DNA from: Penicillium oxalicum
Taxonomy: Eukaryota > Ascomycota > Eurotiomycetes > Eurotiales > Aspergillaceae
Assembly (NCBI RefSeq): GCF_001723175.1
Contig: NC_064650.1
Location: 2,480,001 to 2,544,000, forward strand
Length of the DNA: 64,000 nucleotides
Direction of reading: 5' to 3'
Positions within the stretch are counted from its first letter, which is position 1, and each line of letters opens with the position of its first letter. Positions 36,792 to 48,157 of the stretch are shown here, one piece after another. The notes under the pieces were generated by a model. That model did no database searches. It saw nothing but the letters and a program-made list of their open reading frames with translations, and had not been told where the DNA came from. Both the position numbers and the translations under genes were made by a program.

Positions 36792-39700
36792 AGAAGGTTT
36801 GAAATACCCTTCTGCTATGCCGCAGCCATTAAAAGAAAGGAAGAGCCATACACCAGAAAAGTCGAAACCACAATCCCCTTTAACGATCGCGGACCACCGT
36901 CACTCCTACTTATCCCATATAATACTTTGCCTTCTGCGATTCCCTGCCCCATCCCCATGTGATGCTTGATTTTTTGTCCTTGCCGTGAGGAAGAGGCCTA
37001 CGCATCCAGATTTGATCGATACCCACTGAAATGAATTTGCACTTGTGTCTCTGATGTTCAATTTTTCCCCCCTTCCATCGACAAGGTTGCGTCGATTTGA
37101 CATCTTCTGGGCGCGAAACCGTTCAATTATTGTAATGGCACCTTGCTTCTTTTTGGAAGGAAGAGGAGTTGTATTCCTAGATTTTCCTCTTCTGTTTTTG
37201 GCTGTCCGGCAAGATAATAGACTTTGAGAATTACCCGAGAATTGCAAGACCGTGACCCTTTGATCTGGTCAATACTTTACTTTTTTTTTGGGTAGGTCTT
37301 TTTCAATGGGTAGTTGCGCTTGATGTCTCGCATGTTTCGAACAAATTATGGACGAGCTGTCCTCATCGCGTCATACTCTATATCTCGATTCTGTGACTTC
37401 ACACTTTCGCCTGATGATCAGGCACAAGAAACATGAGTTTGTGTATGTCACTTGTAAAAATAGTTCTAGGAGAAATCCTACCATAACACATGAGCATCCT
37501 TACTCTCAAGAGTTACAGATGATATTCAAATCCACACTGCAAGCAGATAGATTTACGAACATAAAAAAATATGAACAAATACTAGTACTTGTTCAACCCG
37601 AAATGGTCAGACACAAGAATAAAACAAAGGTCCGTCCATCATGTACCGACACCGGCGGAATCGCCCCCGACACAGTAGTCAAACTCTTCAATACCACGCA
37701 CAGTCAAACACTCACACTTGAAATCTTTTCCAAGTCAGAGTTTGTACTGTACATGACAACAATGTATACAACCTAATGCACCTGCCTTTAAGAGTATTTA
37801 TTTGTATAGTAATCTCTGGGCAACCCATCCGATCCGATTCTCGGGACCTTGTAAAACTGCGGCTATCGGCTCTTTCACGAGTTTCCGCCAGCCCGCCCAA
37901 CCCGCCCAACCTGCTTCCACTTATCCGCTGTGTCTGACGTGCAACTCGGACTGGAGAATTACGATTTATCTGGTAGGATGGATTTCGAAGTCTTGTAAGG
38001 GAATTGGCTTGCTGTATTACATTGATGTGTATTTGTAGATGTTGGGCGTATACGCCAGAGTGCTGTGTAAGTAGAAGGCTTCAGGTACTAGGTGGTGGTG
38101 AATAAATTTGGCCTGATTGTCTCGTTCGTTGGTGTAGTTATCGCTCTCCTTTTATCTGTGGAATAGATTGAGGTTGATTCTCTGCGGCGGATTGGCCCTA
38201 TGCGAGAGGGGGTTGAAAATGGATTTGCTGTAGACTGGCTATGTTGTAAGGTCATTTGTGGGCAACGTCGAGAATGTACAGCTTACTACATTAGACAGCA
38301 GACTACCAGACACAACAAAGATGTAGAAAGCCTATTCATACCTATATGTATCCTAGGTCATATCGTGATGTAGGCGGGGTTTAAATAGATTATTGACTTG
38401 ACGGCAATACTAAAATAAAAGTGAAAGTGAACACAAAAGTGAGAATCTAACATGCGGATCATCAAGTGCTTGGATTGTAATATCCAAGGTCCAAATACGC
38501 CATTAATCTGTTCGACCTGCCTCTTTGTCGGAATTCTGAAATCAAATAGTCTCAGTCTTCAATTTTCATAAAAGTTTGCAACGGCTTTAGATCTAATTTG
38601 TAGATTGTAGGTATCGACTTTCTTCATTCTCATCCTACCTTCCACCAGGGTCGACGCTTTCTTGGGATGAACACTGATGAGATTTCATAGAAACAGAAGA
38701 TATTCATCTCTGCTTTTTTGCAAACGTGACATACCTGTATACTGCACATAGGATGTGGATATTAGACTGAGCGCCCACAATAAGCCCTGGTAGAGGTGGT
38801 GCCCATAGACCTCGGCTATTGTGACCTTGTTTTATATAGTGCAGAGCACGTATAACTAACGTACATGGAATAAGGTACCGCTCCTTGTGGAATTCTGCTT
38901 GTAATGGAAAAGAATGAATCTATATTGTACTGTGACCAGCAAGTGAAGAAAAAAAAATCAAGTAGGTCGTCTTTGTATGGTATGATATTCTATCTATTCC
39001 TCTGTGAGATGGATGATGCTTTACTCGCCTGAGATACCAGGAAAGAAGACACTTCACTTATAACGAAACTTCTAGGTATACAATGCGTCACACGTCTCAA
39101 GTCCATATGTATCAAGCTGTGCATTTTGCGTCCAATCACATTCTATAAGAGTACAGTATCTTGCTACGGCACGTGCGGGACTAGTTAATTTGCTTCAATT
39201 TGACATCGAGCGCGCTATATGAGCCCTTTGAAACGGATTTCGCACTTGATTAATATGACTTGGCTGTTTAGAGACAGATCGACCAGGCAAGAAAACCGTG
39301 GTTTTTGAAGTTGAAATTGAACTGCCCGCTTGTGTTTTCTACTGACTTCGACCAAAAAGGGTTGATCGCGCTCAGGCCAGGCCCTAGGGGTGCGAATATG
39401 GGTTATCGAGAAAAAAAAGGCTGAGAGCATATGTCGCCATGTAAAGCACGCGCACCCTGGGTTGCACCTAAGTCATTCGAATGGTGCATTTGAAAGATCC
39501 AAATCATGCTCAGTGGTCTTACTGGTGTTGCTGAATCAGGCTCTGCGCTTCATTTCGGACGTGCAACTCTGACAGAACCGCAGGAAATTTGACCTACAAC
39601 CTATACTGCCCATGAAGCAGCATACATCGTGGCTAGTTTGGGAAATTGAGGAATGTGCCTTGCAGTCTAGGTCCATCAATGCAATGGCCATCGGAGGCTG

Positions 39701-39980
39701 TACCAAGTCCTATCAAAAATTTGCATCGAAAAGATTAGAACTTCCAGGGCAACACCCCTGTGTATTCTCAAAGCCCATTCAAAGTGCGAGGTTGCAACGG
39801 ATAGTTCAATAAAGAAATGCTTGAATAAGGTACAATTGTTTGGATTACAGTCAACTACACCCTTTAACAACAAAAGAGATATCGGCAAAGAATCTAGGCA
39901 CAGGTGATCATGTCAAAACCAAACGAGAGAAACACGCTTTTCCCTCGATCTAGGGCTGTATGGTAGGTATACAAGGGAGT
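36792..39980. other. 3.2 kb convergent AT-rich region
   Basis: Between the 3' ends of the carrier gene (+) and QCR2 (-). Mostly AT-rich, with many stops on both strands. An open frame at 37348-37776 looks like chance. Nothing else seen. Confidence 0.5.
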
Positions 39981-41677
39981 TTAAACGGTCAGGCCGAGGT
40001 CCTCAGCATAGGGGAGCTGGAAGACATCACCAACACTGACAAGGGTGGCCTTGCCAGACAGGAAGGACTTGGCAACCTAGAAAGTGGAGAAGAGTCAGTA
40101 AGTTGAAACGCAGAAAATAGGAGGCACGGTGATGTGTCATAAAGGTCTTGAAACGTACATCCTTGACCTGCTGCTCAGAGACATTCTCAATAGCCTGAGC
40201 AATCTCGCCAATCTGGTAGGGCTTGGCACCGTGGATCAGGCCGGAGCCGGTGGCCTCGAGGCCAGTCTCGAGGGTCTGAACAGACTCGAGAGCACGGAAC
40301 TTGGCCAGAGCGGTGGCCTTCTTGATGTCCTCGCTGGAGACCTCGCCGGCGGCGGCCTTCTTGAGGGCATCGACAACGTTCTTGCTGGCAGCACCAACCT
40401 GCTCAGCACGGCCGCTGAGGGTCACGGTGAACAGACCAGCGTCAGAGTAAGCGAAGTTCTGAGTGGACACGTTCAGCGCGCGGAACTCCTGGGTAGCCTG
40501 GGACAGGAGAGAGAAACCGGGGGTCCATTTGATGGTGGACTCGCCGCCCAGAAGAGCAGCCAGAACGGAGGCCTCGGCCTTGTAACCGGAGGTGCCGAAA
40601 GCGCTGGAACCGGGGAAGGCCATCACAACGGCGTTGCCAATCTTGGAGGCAATGCGCTGCTCACCACCGTAGTACTTGGTGGCCGCAGAGGGCTGGACCT
40701 TGAACTGGCTGGAGGTGGTGCCGGTGGGAAGGTCCTTGAAGAACTGGCCGACCCACTTGTTGACATCGGCAGCGTTGGGGCCAGTAGAAACGAGGGCAAT
40801 GTTGGACTTGGCGTACGCGTCCTTGGCGTACTCAGCGATAGCCTCGGCCGACATGTACTTCTCGTAGGGAGTCGAGGTGGAGGGAGTGATGGGAGTACCC
40901 AGGCCACGGTGGAAAGCAACGCCGTGAGCGGCATCGAGAGCGACGTTCTCGGGCTTGGCGAAAGCAGCCTGCTGTTGGTACTGGAGAAGGTACTTGACAA
41001 CCTCGTTCAATTCGTGGTCTGGTATCATTTTTGCATTAGCCCAAGCCATTCTTGCGATGGCATTTGCATTCGTATCGGGGACACCAATTGTCCCTCTTTT
41101 CCATCATCTTTCATTCGCCATCATGAATCCAGGGCCCAGAGGAAATTCACTCACCAGCGAATCGGGGTTGGCTGGCCACTTCGCCCAAAAGCTCTGTGAA
41201 GTAAGGAAGGTCGTTTGCGAGGAACTTGGTGCGGAGGACAACGTTTTCGCGAGAGTGTGTCGATGTGATCTCACCGCCCAGCAGCTCAACCTCACGAGTG
41301 ATCTTGAGAGCAGAACGCTTGAGAGTGGTCTGTTCATGGACGTTGGATCAGCATTCTATAAATATGGATGGAGGGGGGCGGGTTGATGACACGACTCGAA
41401 GAGGAAGCTAGCCGGTTTTGATGTCACAACGACGAACCTTGAAGGCGAACTTCTCGAGGGCATCGGCGAAGCCGGGGAAGGGCTGGTAGCGAGAACCAGC
41501 TTTGGCGACAAGGGCGAGAGTGCCAGTAGGACCGGTAACCTCACGGTTGGCGACCTTCACACCAGCGACCTCGGTGACATCGTACTGGAAGGACGGGTTG
41601 GCAGCAGAAGCCATGGCCCGACGGCCTGCGGAGAGCGCGCGAGGCGCATTCCGGCTGAGGGAGGACCGCGACAGCAT
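39981..41677 (-). CDS. QCR2: Ubiquinol-cytochrome c reductase core subunit 2
   Basis: Core subunit of respiratory complex III in the mitochondrial inner membrane, descended from the M16 peptidases but without the catalytic zinc motif. Exons 41677-41438, 41329-41155, 41018-40159 and 40076-39981 give 456 residues. The N-terminus MLSRSSLSRNAPRALSAGRR is a clear presequence. Then NPSFQYDVTEVAGVKVANRE, LALVAKAGSRYQPFPGFADALE, LKITREVELLGGEITSTHSR, and in exon 3 AFHRGLGTPI, FPGSSAFGTSGYKAE and LEATGSGLIHGAKPYQIGEI; it ends EDLGLTV. No HXXEH motif is present. The first donor is GTTCGT, slightly unusual. Codon use is strongly biased, and the gene is head-to-head with RPC82. Confidence 0.95.
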
Positions 41678-42262
41678 TGTGCGCCAAGAGCAATTGAAGA
41701 AAGAGAAAAGAGGAACAAGAACCCAAGAGGGTCGAGGAGCGAAGGGCAATTGAAGGGGAGGAGGGGTTGAAGCCTTTCGGATGGAGGAGGAGAGGGAAGC
41801 AGTCGGGTTACGAAAAGCTTCAAGATGGTCGGGGCGGGTTGATTACTCCGCTGCTGATTGGCTGAAGTGACGAGTCGGACGGAACCGGAATATCTTTTCT
41901 GCCACTTCTTGTATAGACATCTTTTGGGGTCATTTTAGGATGTGATAGGTGATATGGATGTACATGTGTACCGGGATATACTTCATGAAACTTATACCGT
42001 CACTTGTCAAAAATACAATCATCTCAATTTTGATGTGAGGTAATGATATAGTTCGATATCAATTGCATCCTCAAATGCCCGAGATCTTAACGTATCGCGG
42101 GTCAGCTGATCTGTAACACGTGACTGATAAGCAAAAAGTTGCTCGACGCCGAGTCAATTTACCAGCAGTGAGGTAGTTGGGGCTCTCTCCTCATGAATAT
42201 CTCGCGGTGATCAATACTTGCCTTCGCACGGATTGGAGGCAGGTTGCTTCTCCGCCAGCGCC
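41678..42262. promoter_or_regulatory. Bidirectional promoter region QCR2/RPC82
   Basis: 585 bp separate the two starts. An E-box-like CACGTG lies at 42117-42122. No other gene is possible here. Confidence 0.5.
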
Positions 42263-44633
42263 ATGATGATGTCGCAGGTTTGAACATGCCCCGCGCCAAC
42301 CCCTCATAAGATCATCCAGACTAACGCGGAATTTCTGCAGTATGCCGCGGAGCTCTGCGCGCTCCTGATCGAGGACCAGTTTGGCGATCTTTTCGCGGTA
42401 TGTGAAGCTTTCGCTCAAGTTATACGTCTTGCAAGTTATCATTGGCTTATGCCGATGGTCAATTTCAATTTCAGTTTTGTTCCCAACGCAGGAACCTTCT
42501 CGCAGTCATGGAGTCCTCCGAAACTGACAAAATCTCGTGCATGTATAGCGCATCTTCACCACTCTCCAGCGCTATGAGCGACTTCCTCTCCCTCGCCTCA
42601 AGTTCTACTCCCGCCTCACGGATCGTCAGCTCCAACATGGCCTGGTAGCCATGATTCAGCAACATCTCATCTTTCACTTTACCTCCCTCGAAGACGGCAA
42701 CACCTATTACGCCGCAAACCCGCATGCTGCGTATTATCTCGTGCGATCTGGCAAGATTCTCCAGTTGGTGGAAAGTCGACTTGGTGAATATGCGGCTCGT
42801 GTGATGGAAGCCATTCTATACCTGGGTCATGCGCCGATTAAGCACCTTGAGACTTTGCCAGAGTTACGGTACCTCAAGCCTGAGACATCTAACGGCGCCA
42901 ATGGAGGGTTGAAGCAGGAAGACGAAGAGCAAAGTCAAGAGCAGGAAAATGAGCAAGGGATTGACCAGGAGCCAGGCCTTGAGGGGGACCAGCAGGGAGA
43001 AATCGACACCGAGGCTGAGGTGGTTGAGACAAATGGTGCAAATGGTGATCATCTTGAAGAGGCGACCGAGAAGAAACCGGCGCCTCTCCATTCCACGCTG
43101 AAGGCACTTGCATCGCACGGGTACATCCTGAGAGTCAAGGATGCGCATTTCCAAAGTCCAGAGGACAATTATATTGAGGCGCACAAGGCTGCCGCTAATC
43201 GATCCGATATCAAACTTCTCAAGGGAAAGCGGTTGACGGAGGAGCTAGCCAACAAGACCGACGAGATTCTGCGAGAACGTACAGAGGGAGATTTGTCCGA
43301 AGCATACATGATCAATGGCCTCCCGCGAGGATTGAAGCGGAAATCCGCCAATGGGCTCAGCGATTCCGAGATTGACAGCAAGCGGCACACTGGCGAGAAC
43401 GGAATCAATGGAAACCATGAATACGATGATGAGGAGAACGACTGGTCCGAGGATGAAGATGGATTCGACAGTAGTCCCATGGAGGTAAGGATACATCTGC
43501 CCTCGTTCTTTTGGGGAAATACTCCCCCCCCCCCCTCCCCTCTTCTTTGCTAAGAATCCATACTCACCAACACCCTCAAGCCCAGCATAGTCGTTCGAGT
43601 GAACTACTACAAATTTGACGTGGCTCTCCGCAATGCGCGCTTTGTTGAAATGGCCGAAGCCAACGCTCCTTCGGCTACAGCAGAAATCTACGAAACCTTC
43701 CTCCGCCGCGTCGAATACTCCACGAAACGATGTCGCGATGGAACAGAAATCCCCCGCGAAGGCGAAGAAGGAGAACAATTCTCCATTCCCATCGAAACAT
43801 ATAAGATCGTCACCGACCTTGACACCCATCTCGACCTCTCCGGGTGCATGGGCCCTTCAAAACCGCCCACGTCGTCATCTTCCGAACCGCTCAATCGCCG
43901 CGGGAAACGGCCCCTCGAAAACGGCAACGGAGTCAACGGCGATCACTACGACGACGACCATGATCTGACCAACCCCATGGACGGGGCCGACGACGAAGTC
44001 AGTCGCGCCTACGAAGTCAACCAACACCTCTCCCTCCTTGAACAGGCACCCAACAACCTAGTCTCTCAAGTCAACCTCTCCGGCGTCGTGAAATGGCGAA
44101 TTGGTTTCCGCGGACTCGCGCGCAAACTGCGGCATCTGGAGATCGAGCGGCTGGTGGAAATGCGCTACGGCGACGTGGCCCTGCGCGTGCTCCGCGTCTT
44201 ACACGCCAAGGGCAAACTCGACGAGAAACGTCTTCAGGAAATCAGTCTCCTCCCTTTTAAAGATCTCCGACAAACGCTGGCGAGCATGCAAACGGGCGGA
44301 TTTGTCGATCTGCAAGAAGTTCCCAAGGATGCGCAACGGCAACCGTCCAAGACGATCTTCCTCTGGTACTTTGATCCGGATCGGGTGTGCAGTACGCTGT
44401 TGGAAGATACATATAAGGCCATGTCACGAACGTTGCAACGGATCAAATTTGAACGTTCGCAGCGGCGAGATTTCCTGGAAAAGACGGAACGGAGTGATAT
44501 CAAGGGGAATGAGGAGCGGTGGTTGAGTGAAGGGGAATTGGAACAACTGCGTCGGTGGAAGGATATGGAAGCTTTGTTGTTGGGGGTGGTTTCTCGTTTG
44601 GATGATATGGTTGCTGTGTTTCGAGACTTTTAA
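42263..44633 (+). CDS. RPC82: RNA polymerase III subunit RPC82 (RPC3)
   Basis: Subunit of the RPC82-RPC34-RPC31 initiation subcomplex of Pol III, in the nucleus. Exons 42263-42277, 42341-42397, 42549-43484 and 43581-44633 give up to 686 residues. The first exon is only 15 bases and offers three consecutive ATGs; the family N-terminus SQYAAELCALL favours the third (42269). Seen: FTTLQRYERLPLPRLKFYSR, LQHGLVAMIQQHLIFHF, AAYYLVRSGKILQLVE, VRVNYYKFDVALRNARFVEM, LSGVVKWRIGF and TIFLWYFDPDRV. These fit the winged-helix domains, with a coiled coil near the C-terminus (RIKFERSQRRDFLEKTERSD). Two acidic low-complexity inserts (around residues 145-185 and 270-310) interrupt the domains. Shares its promoter region with QCR2. 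Confidence 0.93.
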
Positions 44634-45613
44634 AAAGAAGTGGAAAAAAAGACGGTCAAAGGAGATGAAGGGGTGGGGAAATAATTGGATATATTTCTTT
44701 TTTGAGATGATTCTCATCCGTTGACAATCTTGCCTTCTTCCCATTCCCTCCTTGTCCGCCCTTCTTCCATCGAGATTCTCTCCTTGTGATACATATTACA
44801 GTATTGAAAACTTGGAACTTTGGCAGCAAGTAGGATTTTCATCCTAGCAATACATTATATTCATCGAAGGGGAGACGTGATAATGTACGTCATGCATAGT
44901 ATGTATTACATGCTATGTACTTAAATATGCATCTTGGGCCCATGTCATGGATTAGGCTGTTACATGGTAGGTGTACTTTGAATATGAGAATTGAATAGTA
45001 TTCAAGAGTTGAAAATTGACGATTGAACAGGGAATAATAATCTATGCCAACCCTGAGCATTTTGTAAAATAAAATGAAAATATGAAGTTGAAGAAGAAGG
45101 AAAGGGGGGAAAAGGCCGTCGCACGACTGCTTCGTGGCCTCTATCAAGGGGAAAAAACAAAACCCAAAAGGAAAGCATTATATTGGCAAAATGGAACCCG
45201 ACCCTGCCATGAACAAACGCCAACGCTATCATCAAAGTACAACAAGACGAATCTCATCGAGTTGGAAAATGCAGAAAGAACCAAAAAAAAAGACGGGAAC
45301 TAACACGAAAGTTGTAGCCACACGACCCTCGTTATGATAGAGCCATGGGGAATGGGTGATGTCAAAGACCAAAGGTATAGAAAGATGTGAAACTCTGTCG
45401 TGATCTGCCATCGTTTGCCTCATCCGCGACGCTTCGTCTCATGGAAAGCATCGCAAGGGGGACAGACCAATCACGTTGAAGTTGGGAAGCGGGAGAGAAA
45501 GGGTGAAGATTGGATAAAAAGGGTAGATAAGAAAAACCCGAGGAAAGCGCCTGCTCTGCTCAAGTCATGATTTGAGAATTGAGCATTGTTTGATAAACAA
45601 TGTCACTTGGTGG
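44634..45613. other. Convergent 3' region
   Basis: Between the 3' ends of RPC82 (+) and the NUC-1-type gene (-). AT-rich; no gene seen. Confidence 0.5.
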
Positions 45614-48157
45614 TCATGATGAGTTCGTGTCGGTCGATTCCGAGTCAGTTCCATTGGCCGTGGCTGTGACCGTGGTGGTCTGCGTATGTGTGGTCGTCGT
45701 TGTCTCCGTCGTCACGCCTGCCGGGCTGGTCTTGTCCACCACGGTGAGAGCCGGCGAGGAGCTGGTCGGTGTATCGTCCTGGTTGACTCCAGCCAATTTC
45801 GATTCGGCGGTCACCAGCTTTGAGGATGTTTCCTCGAGGGTCTTCTTCAACGCCTTGATGTAGTCAATTGCCATCTCCACGGCACTGGCTTTGCTAATAG
45901 CTTGATTGGCAGGTTTCTCTTTGTCCTTCTCGCCGGGCTTGATCCCCCCCGACATGGCGGCCTCCTTGGCCTGGCGCATTTGAATAAACTCGGGGGGGAT
46001 GAGAGACTCGATCTCTTTCAGAGCGTTGTTGATCCGGTTCCGACGACCTTGCTCGGCCAGTTTGTGGTTGGTTCGCTTGGAGCTGAGATTCTCTGCCAGG
46101 GTTTCGGGATACGAGACCCCCGAGGGAAGCGTACCATCCAGAATGTGTTGATAATTCGACTTGGAAGCCAGATACAGTGCATCTTGCGACAGACCTGTGA
46201 TGCACCCTTCTCGTTAGCAATCGACCCATTTTTGACAACGGTAGACGGTATCGGTGGACGAGTAAGAAAGAAGACCAAAAAAAACTTACCATCGCTCCCG
46301 CGCATCAGTGGCTGAATGCTCGGGCTGATCTTGGGACGCAACAAGGGACTGGCATGTGTCGAGCTTACGCTGGGTCGCTTGCGACCGGATATGGAAGCTC
46401 GAGAAGGATCCGACCTTTTGGGAACGGGACCACTGGGGGAAGGCATGGCAAGAGTGCGGGGACTCGGCGCCACCGACAAGGGCGTCCGGTCTGCCGTGGG
46501 ATTGGACCGAGGCTCAATAGAAGGAGTTCCATGGGCAGATATGCTGGGACTAGCGGTCGTGCGCACTGCGGTATCGATACGAGCAACCTTGGGCCTGGCC
46601 TGCGCCGCCTCGGGCAGAGAAATGTCCTCCATGATCTCATCGGGAACCTCCAACTGAGCCTGGCCCATGACCTGATCCGAAGATTCTTGCGCATGCTGAG
46701 ATCGCTGGAGACGCATCAGCGTAGCGGGTGTCGCGGCTGCCCCGACGAGGGGTTTTTGTTGTTGCTGTTGCTGCTGCTGCGACTGTGACTGCAACTGTGG
46801 TTGAAGTTGGGGAAGGATAGCGGGCGATTTGCGGGGAGGAGGAATGGCCGGAGGGGGCATCAGGGAATCAGGCAAGGGTTCGGGAGAGACCGAGTCCTGG
46901 CCCGATCCTTCATTGCTACTTTCTTGCAGCGAGCGCACATCGTGATTGGGGGGCTTGCTCATCTCCGACGCCATGTGGCCATACAATTCCTCCGAGTTGG
47001 GGGCGAGCGGTTTCCCTCGCATGCGCTGCGACTGAGCCGTCTGAGCCCGGATATGTGGGGACTGGCGAGATTTACTGGCGCGACCCGCCAATCGAGACGA
47101 GGCCGCCGAGGGTCGTCGCCGCGTTTTGCGAAGGATGCTCGGCGAAGAGGGCGCAGAGGCCCCCGAAAGGGGATTGACCTCGGTGGTGGTGGGCACGAAA
47201 CCCACATCCGACACTTGTCGTGCATGGAATGGGAAGCCGCTCGTCGAACTGTGTGGATGTTGCGCCTCCAAAGCCGGAGAGGTCAACGGAGTAAAGTATT
47301 CGCCGGGAATGGTGTATTCGGGCAGTCGGAATTGACTTTCAAGAGGAGTCATGGCGGGAGAGACTAGGGGAGTATAAAGGGCCTGGGATTGGGCAATTTG
47401 GTCAGCGAGAGCAATCATGGATGATATTTCTCTCTCTTTCTCTCTCTCTTGTTGGGCGCGTTGCGTTCACAGATAACGCTTCTCAAGCTCAAGGCTCCTC
47501 GCCATTGGGTCTCGGGGTCTGTTCCCAGCTTTGACGTACCTGTTCCTCATTGATCCGCGCGTAGCGATCATACATGTCGGCATGATCATCGACTCGCTGT
47601 GGGTATCGGGCGGCACCACCGTGCAACTCCATGCTATTTGGTGTGGGGGGAATCATCTGCGGATTTTGCTGCATGTAATGTTGTGTGGCATGACCCGACT
47701 GTTGCTGTTGGGGGTCAAGGGACTGCGACATCATCTGCGACTGCTGGTGATGGGCGGATGTATCCTGGGCGCAGAATCCCGGAGTCATGGCGGGCGTGGA
47801 ATATGAGATGGGGCCCGGCTGCTGCGAGACGGACTGTTGCTGCATGGCGGACTGCAGGGACGAGTGACCGCTGAATTCCATCGCGAGACCCTCCATTGGC
47901 GATGTGAATTGAGAGTGCGACCGCGGATCCGCGATCATGGCCTGGTCGGCGGTAGCGGCTGTGGTGGTGGTTGTCGTAGTCGGCGGCATGATGGAATGTT
48001 GCTGGTCCTGCAAGTGCTGAGATGGTCCGTGCCCATCGAGATCGGTGAATTGCATATTGAACTCGAGAAAATTGGAGAATTCATCGTCGCCGGGTGCCGT
48101 GATGAGCGGATTCTGATGAATCTGTTCTGGCCATGTCATGGCCGGTTGATGATTCAT
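45614..48157 (-). CDS. nuc-1: bHLH phosphate-response transcription factor (NUC-1/Pho4 type)
   Basis: Activator of phosphate-starvation genes in the fungal PHO pathway (Neurospora NUC-1, yeast Pho4, Aspergillus PalcA). Exons 48157-47540, 47382-46290 and 46194-45614 give 763 residues. The bHLH lies near the C-terminus: basic region KRTNHKLAEQGRRNRINNAL with the His-Glu-Arg pattern for CACGTG-type sites, then LKEIESLIPPEF, a loop, and SKASAVEMAIDYIKALKKTL. The long N-terminal part is rich in Gln, Ser and Pro, with MTWPEQIHQN near the start and YTPLVSPAMTPLESQF and YFTPLTSPALEAQ in exon 2, as in NUC-1, where the cyclin-CDK PHO85 control acts. A Q8 tract is present. The intron 1 acceptor was chosen by phase: CCCAG before GCC at 47382. 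Confidence 0.9.

Noticed and set aside
37348..37776. 142-codon plus-strand frame downstream of the citrate carrier
   Set aside because: AT-rich DNA, no domain or codon bias, and no splice or promoter context that supports it.
40129..41199. 356-codon plus-strand frame opposite QCR2
   Set aside because: Antisense shadow; it also runs through the QCR2 introns with no coding signal there.
42117..42122. CACGTG in the QCR2/RPC82 promoter as a phosphate-regulator target
   Set aside because: About ten CACGTG sites occur across the window, no more than chance, so a single site says little.
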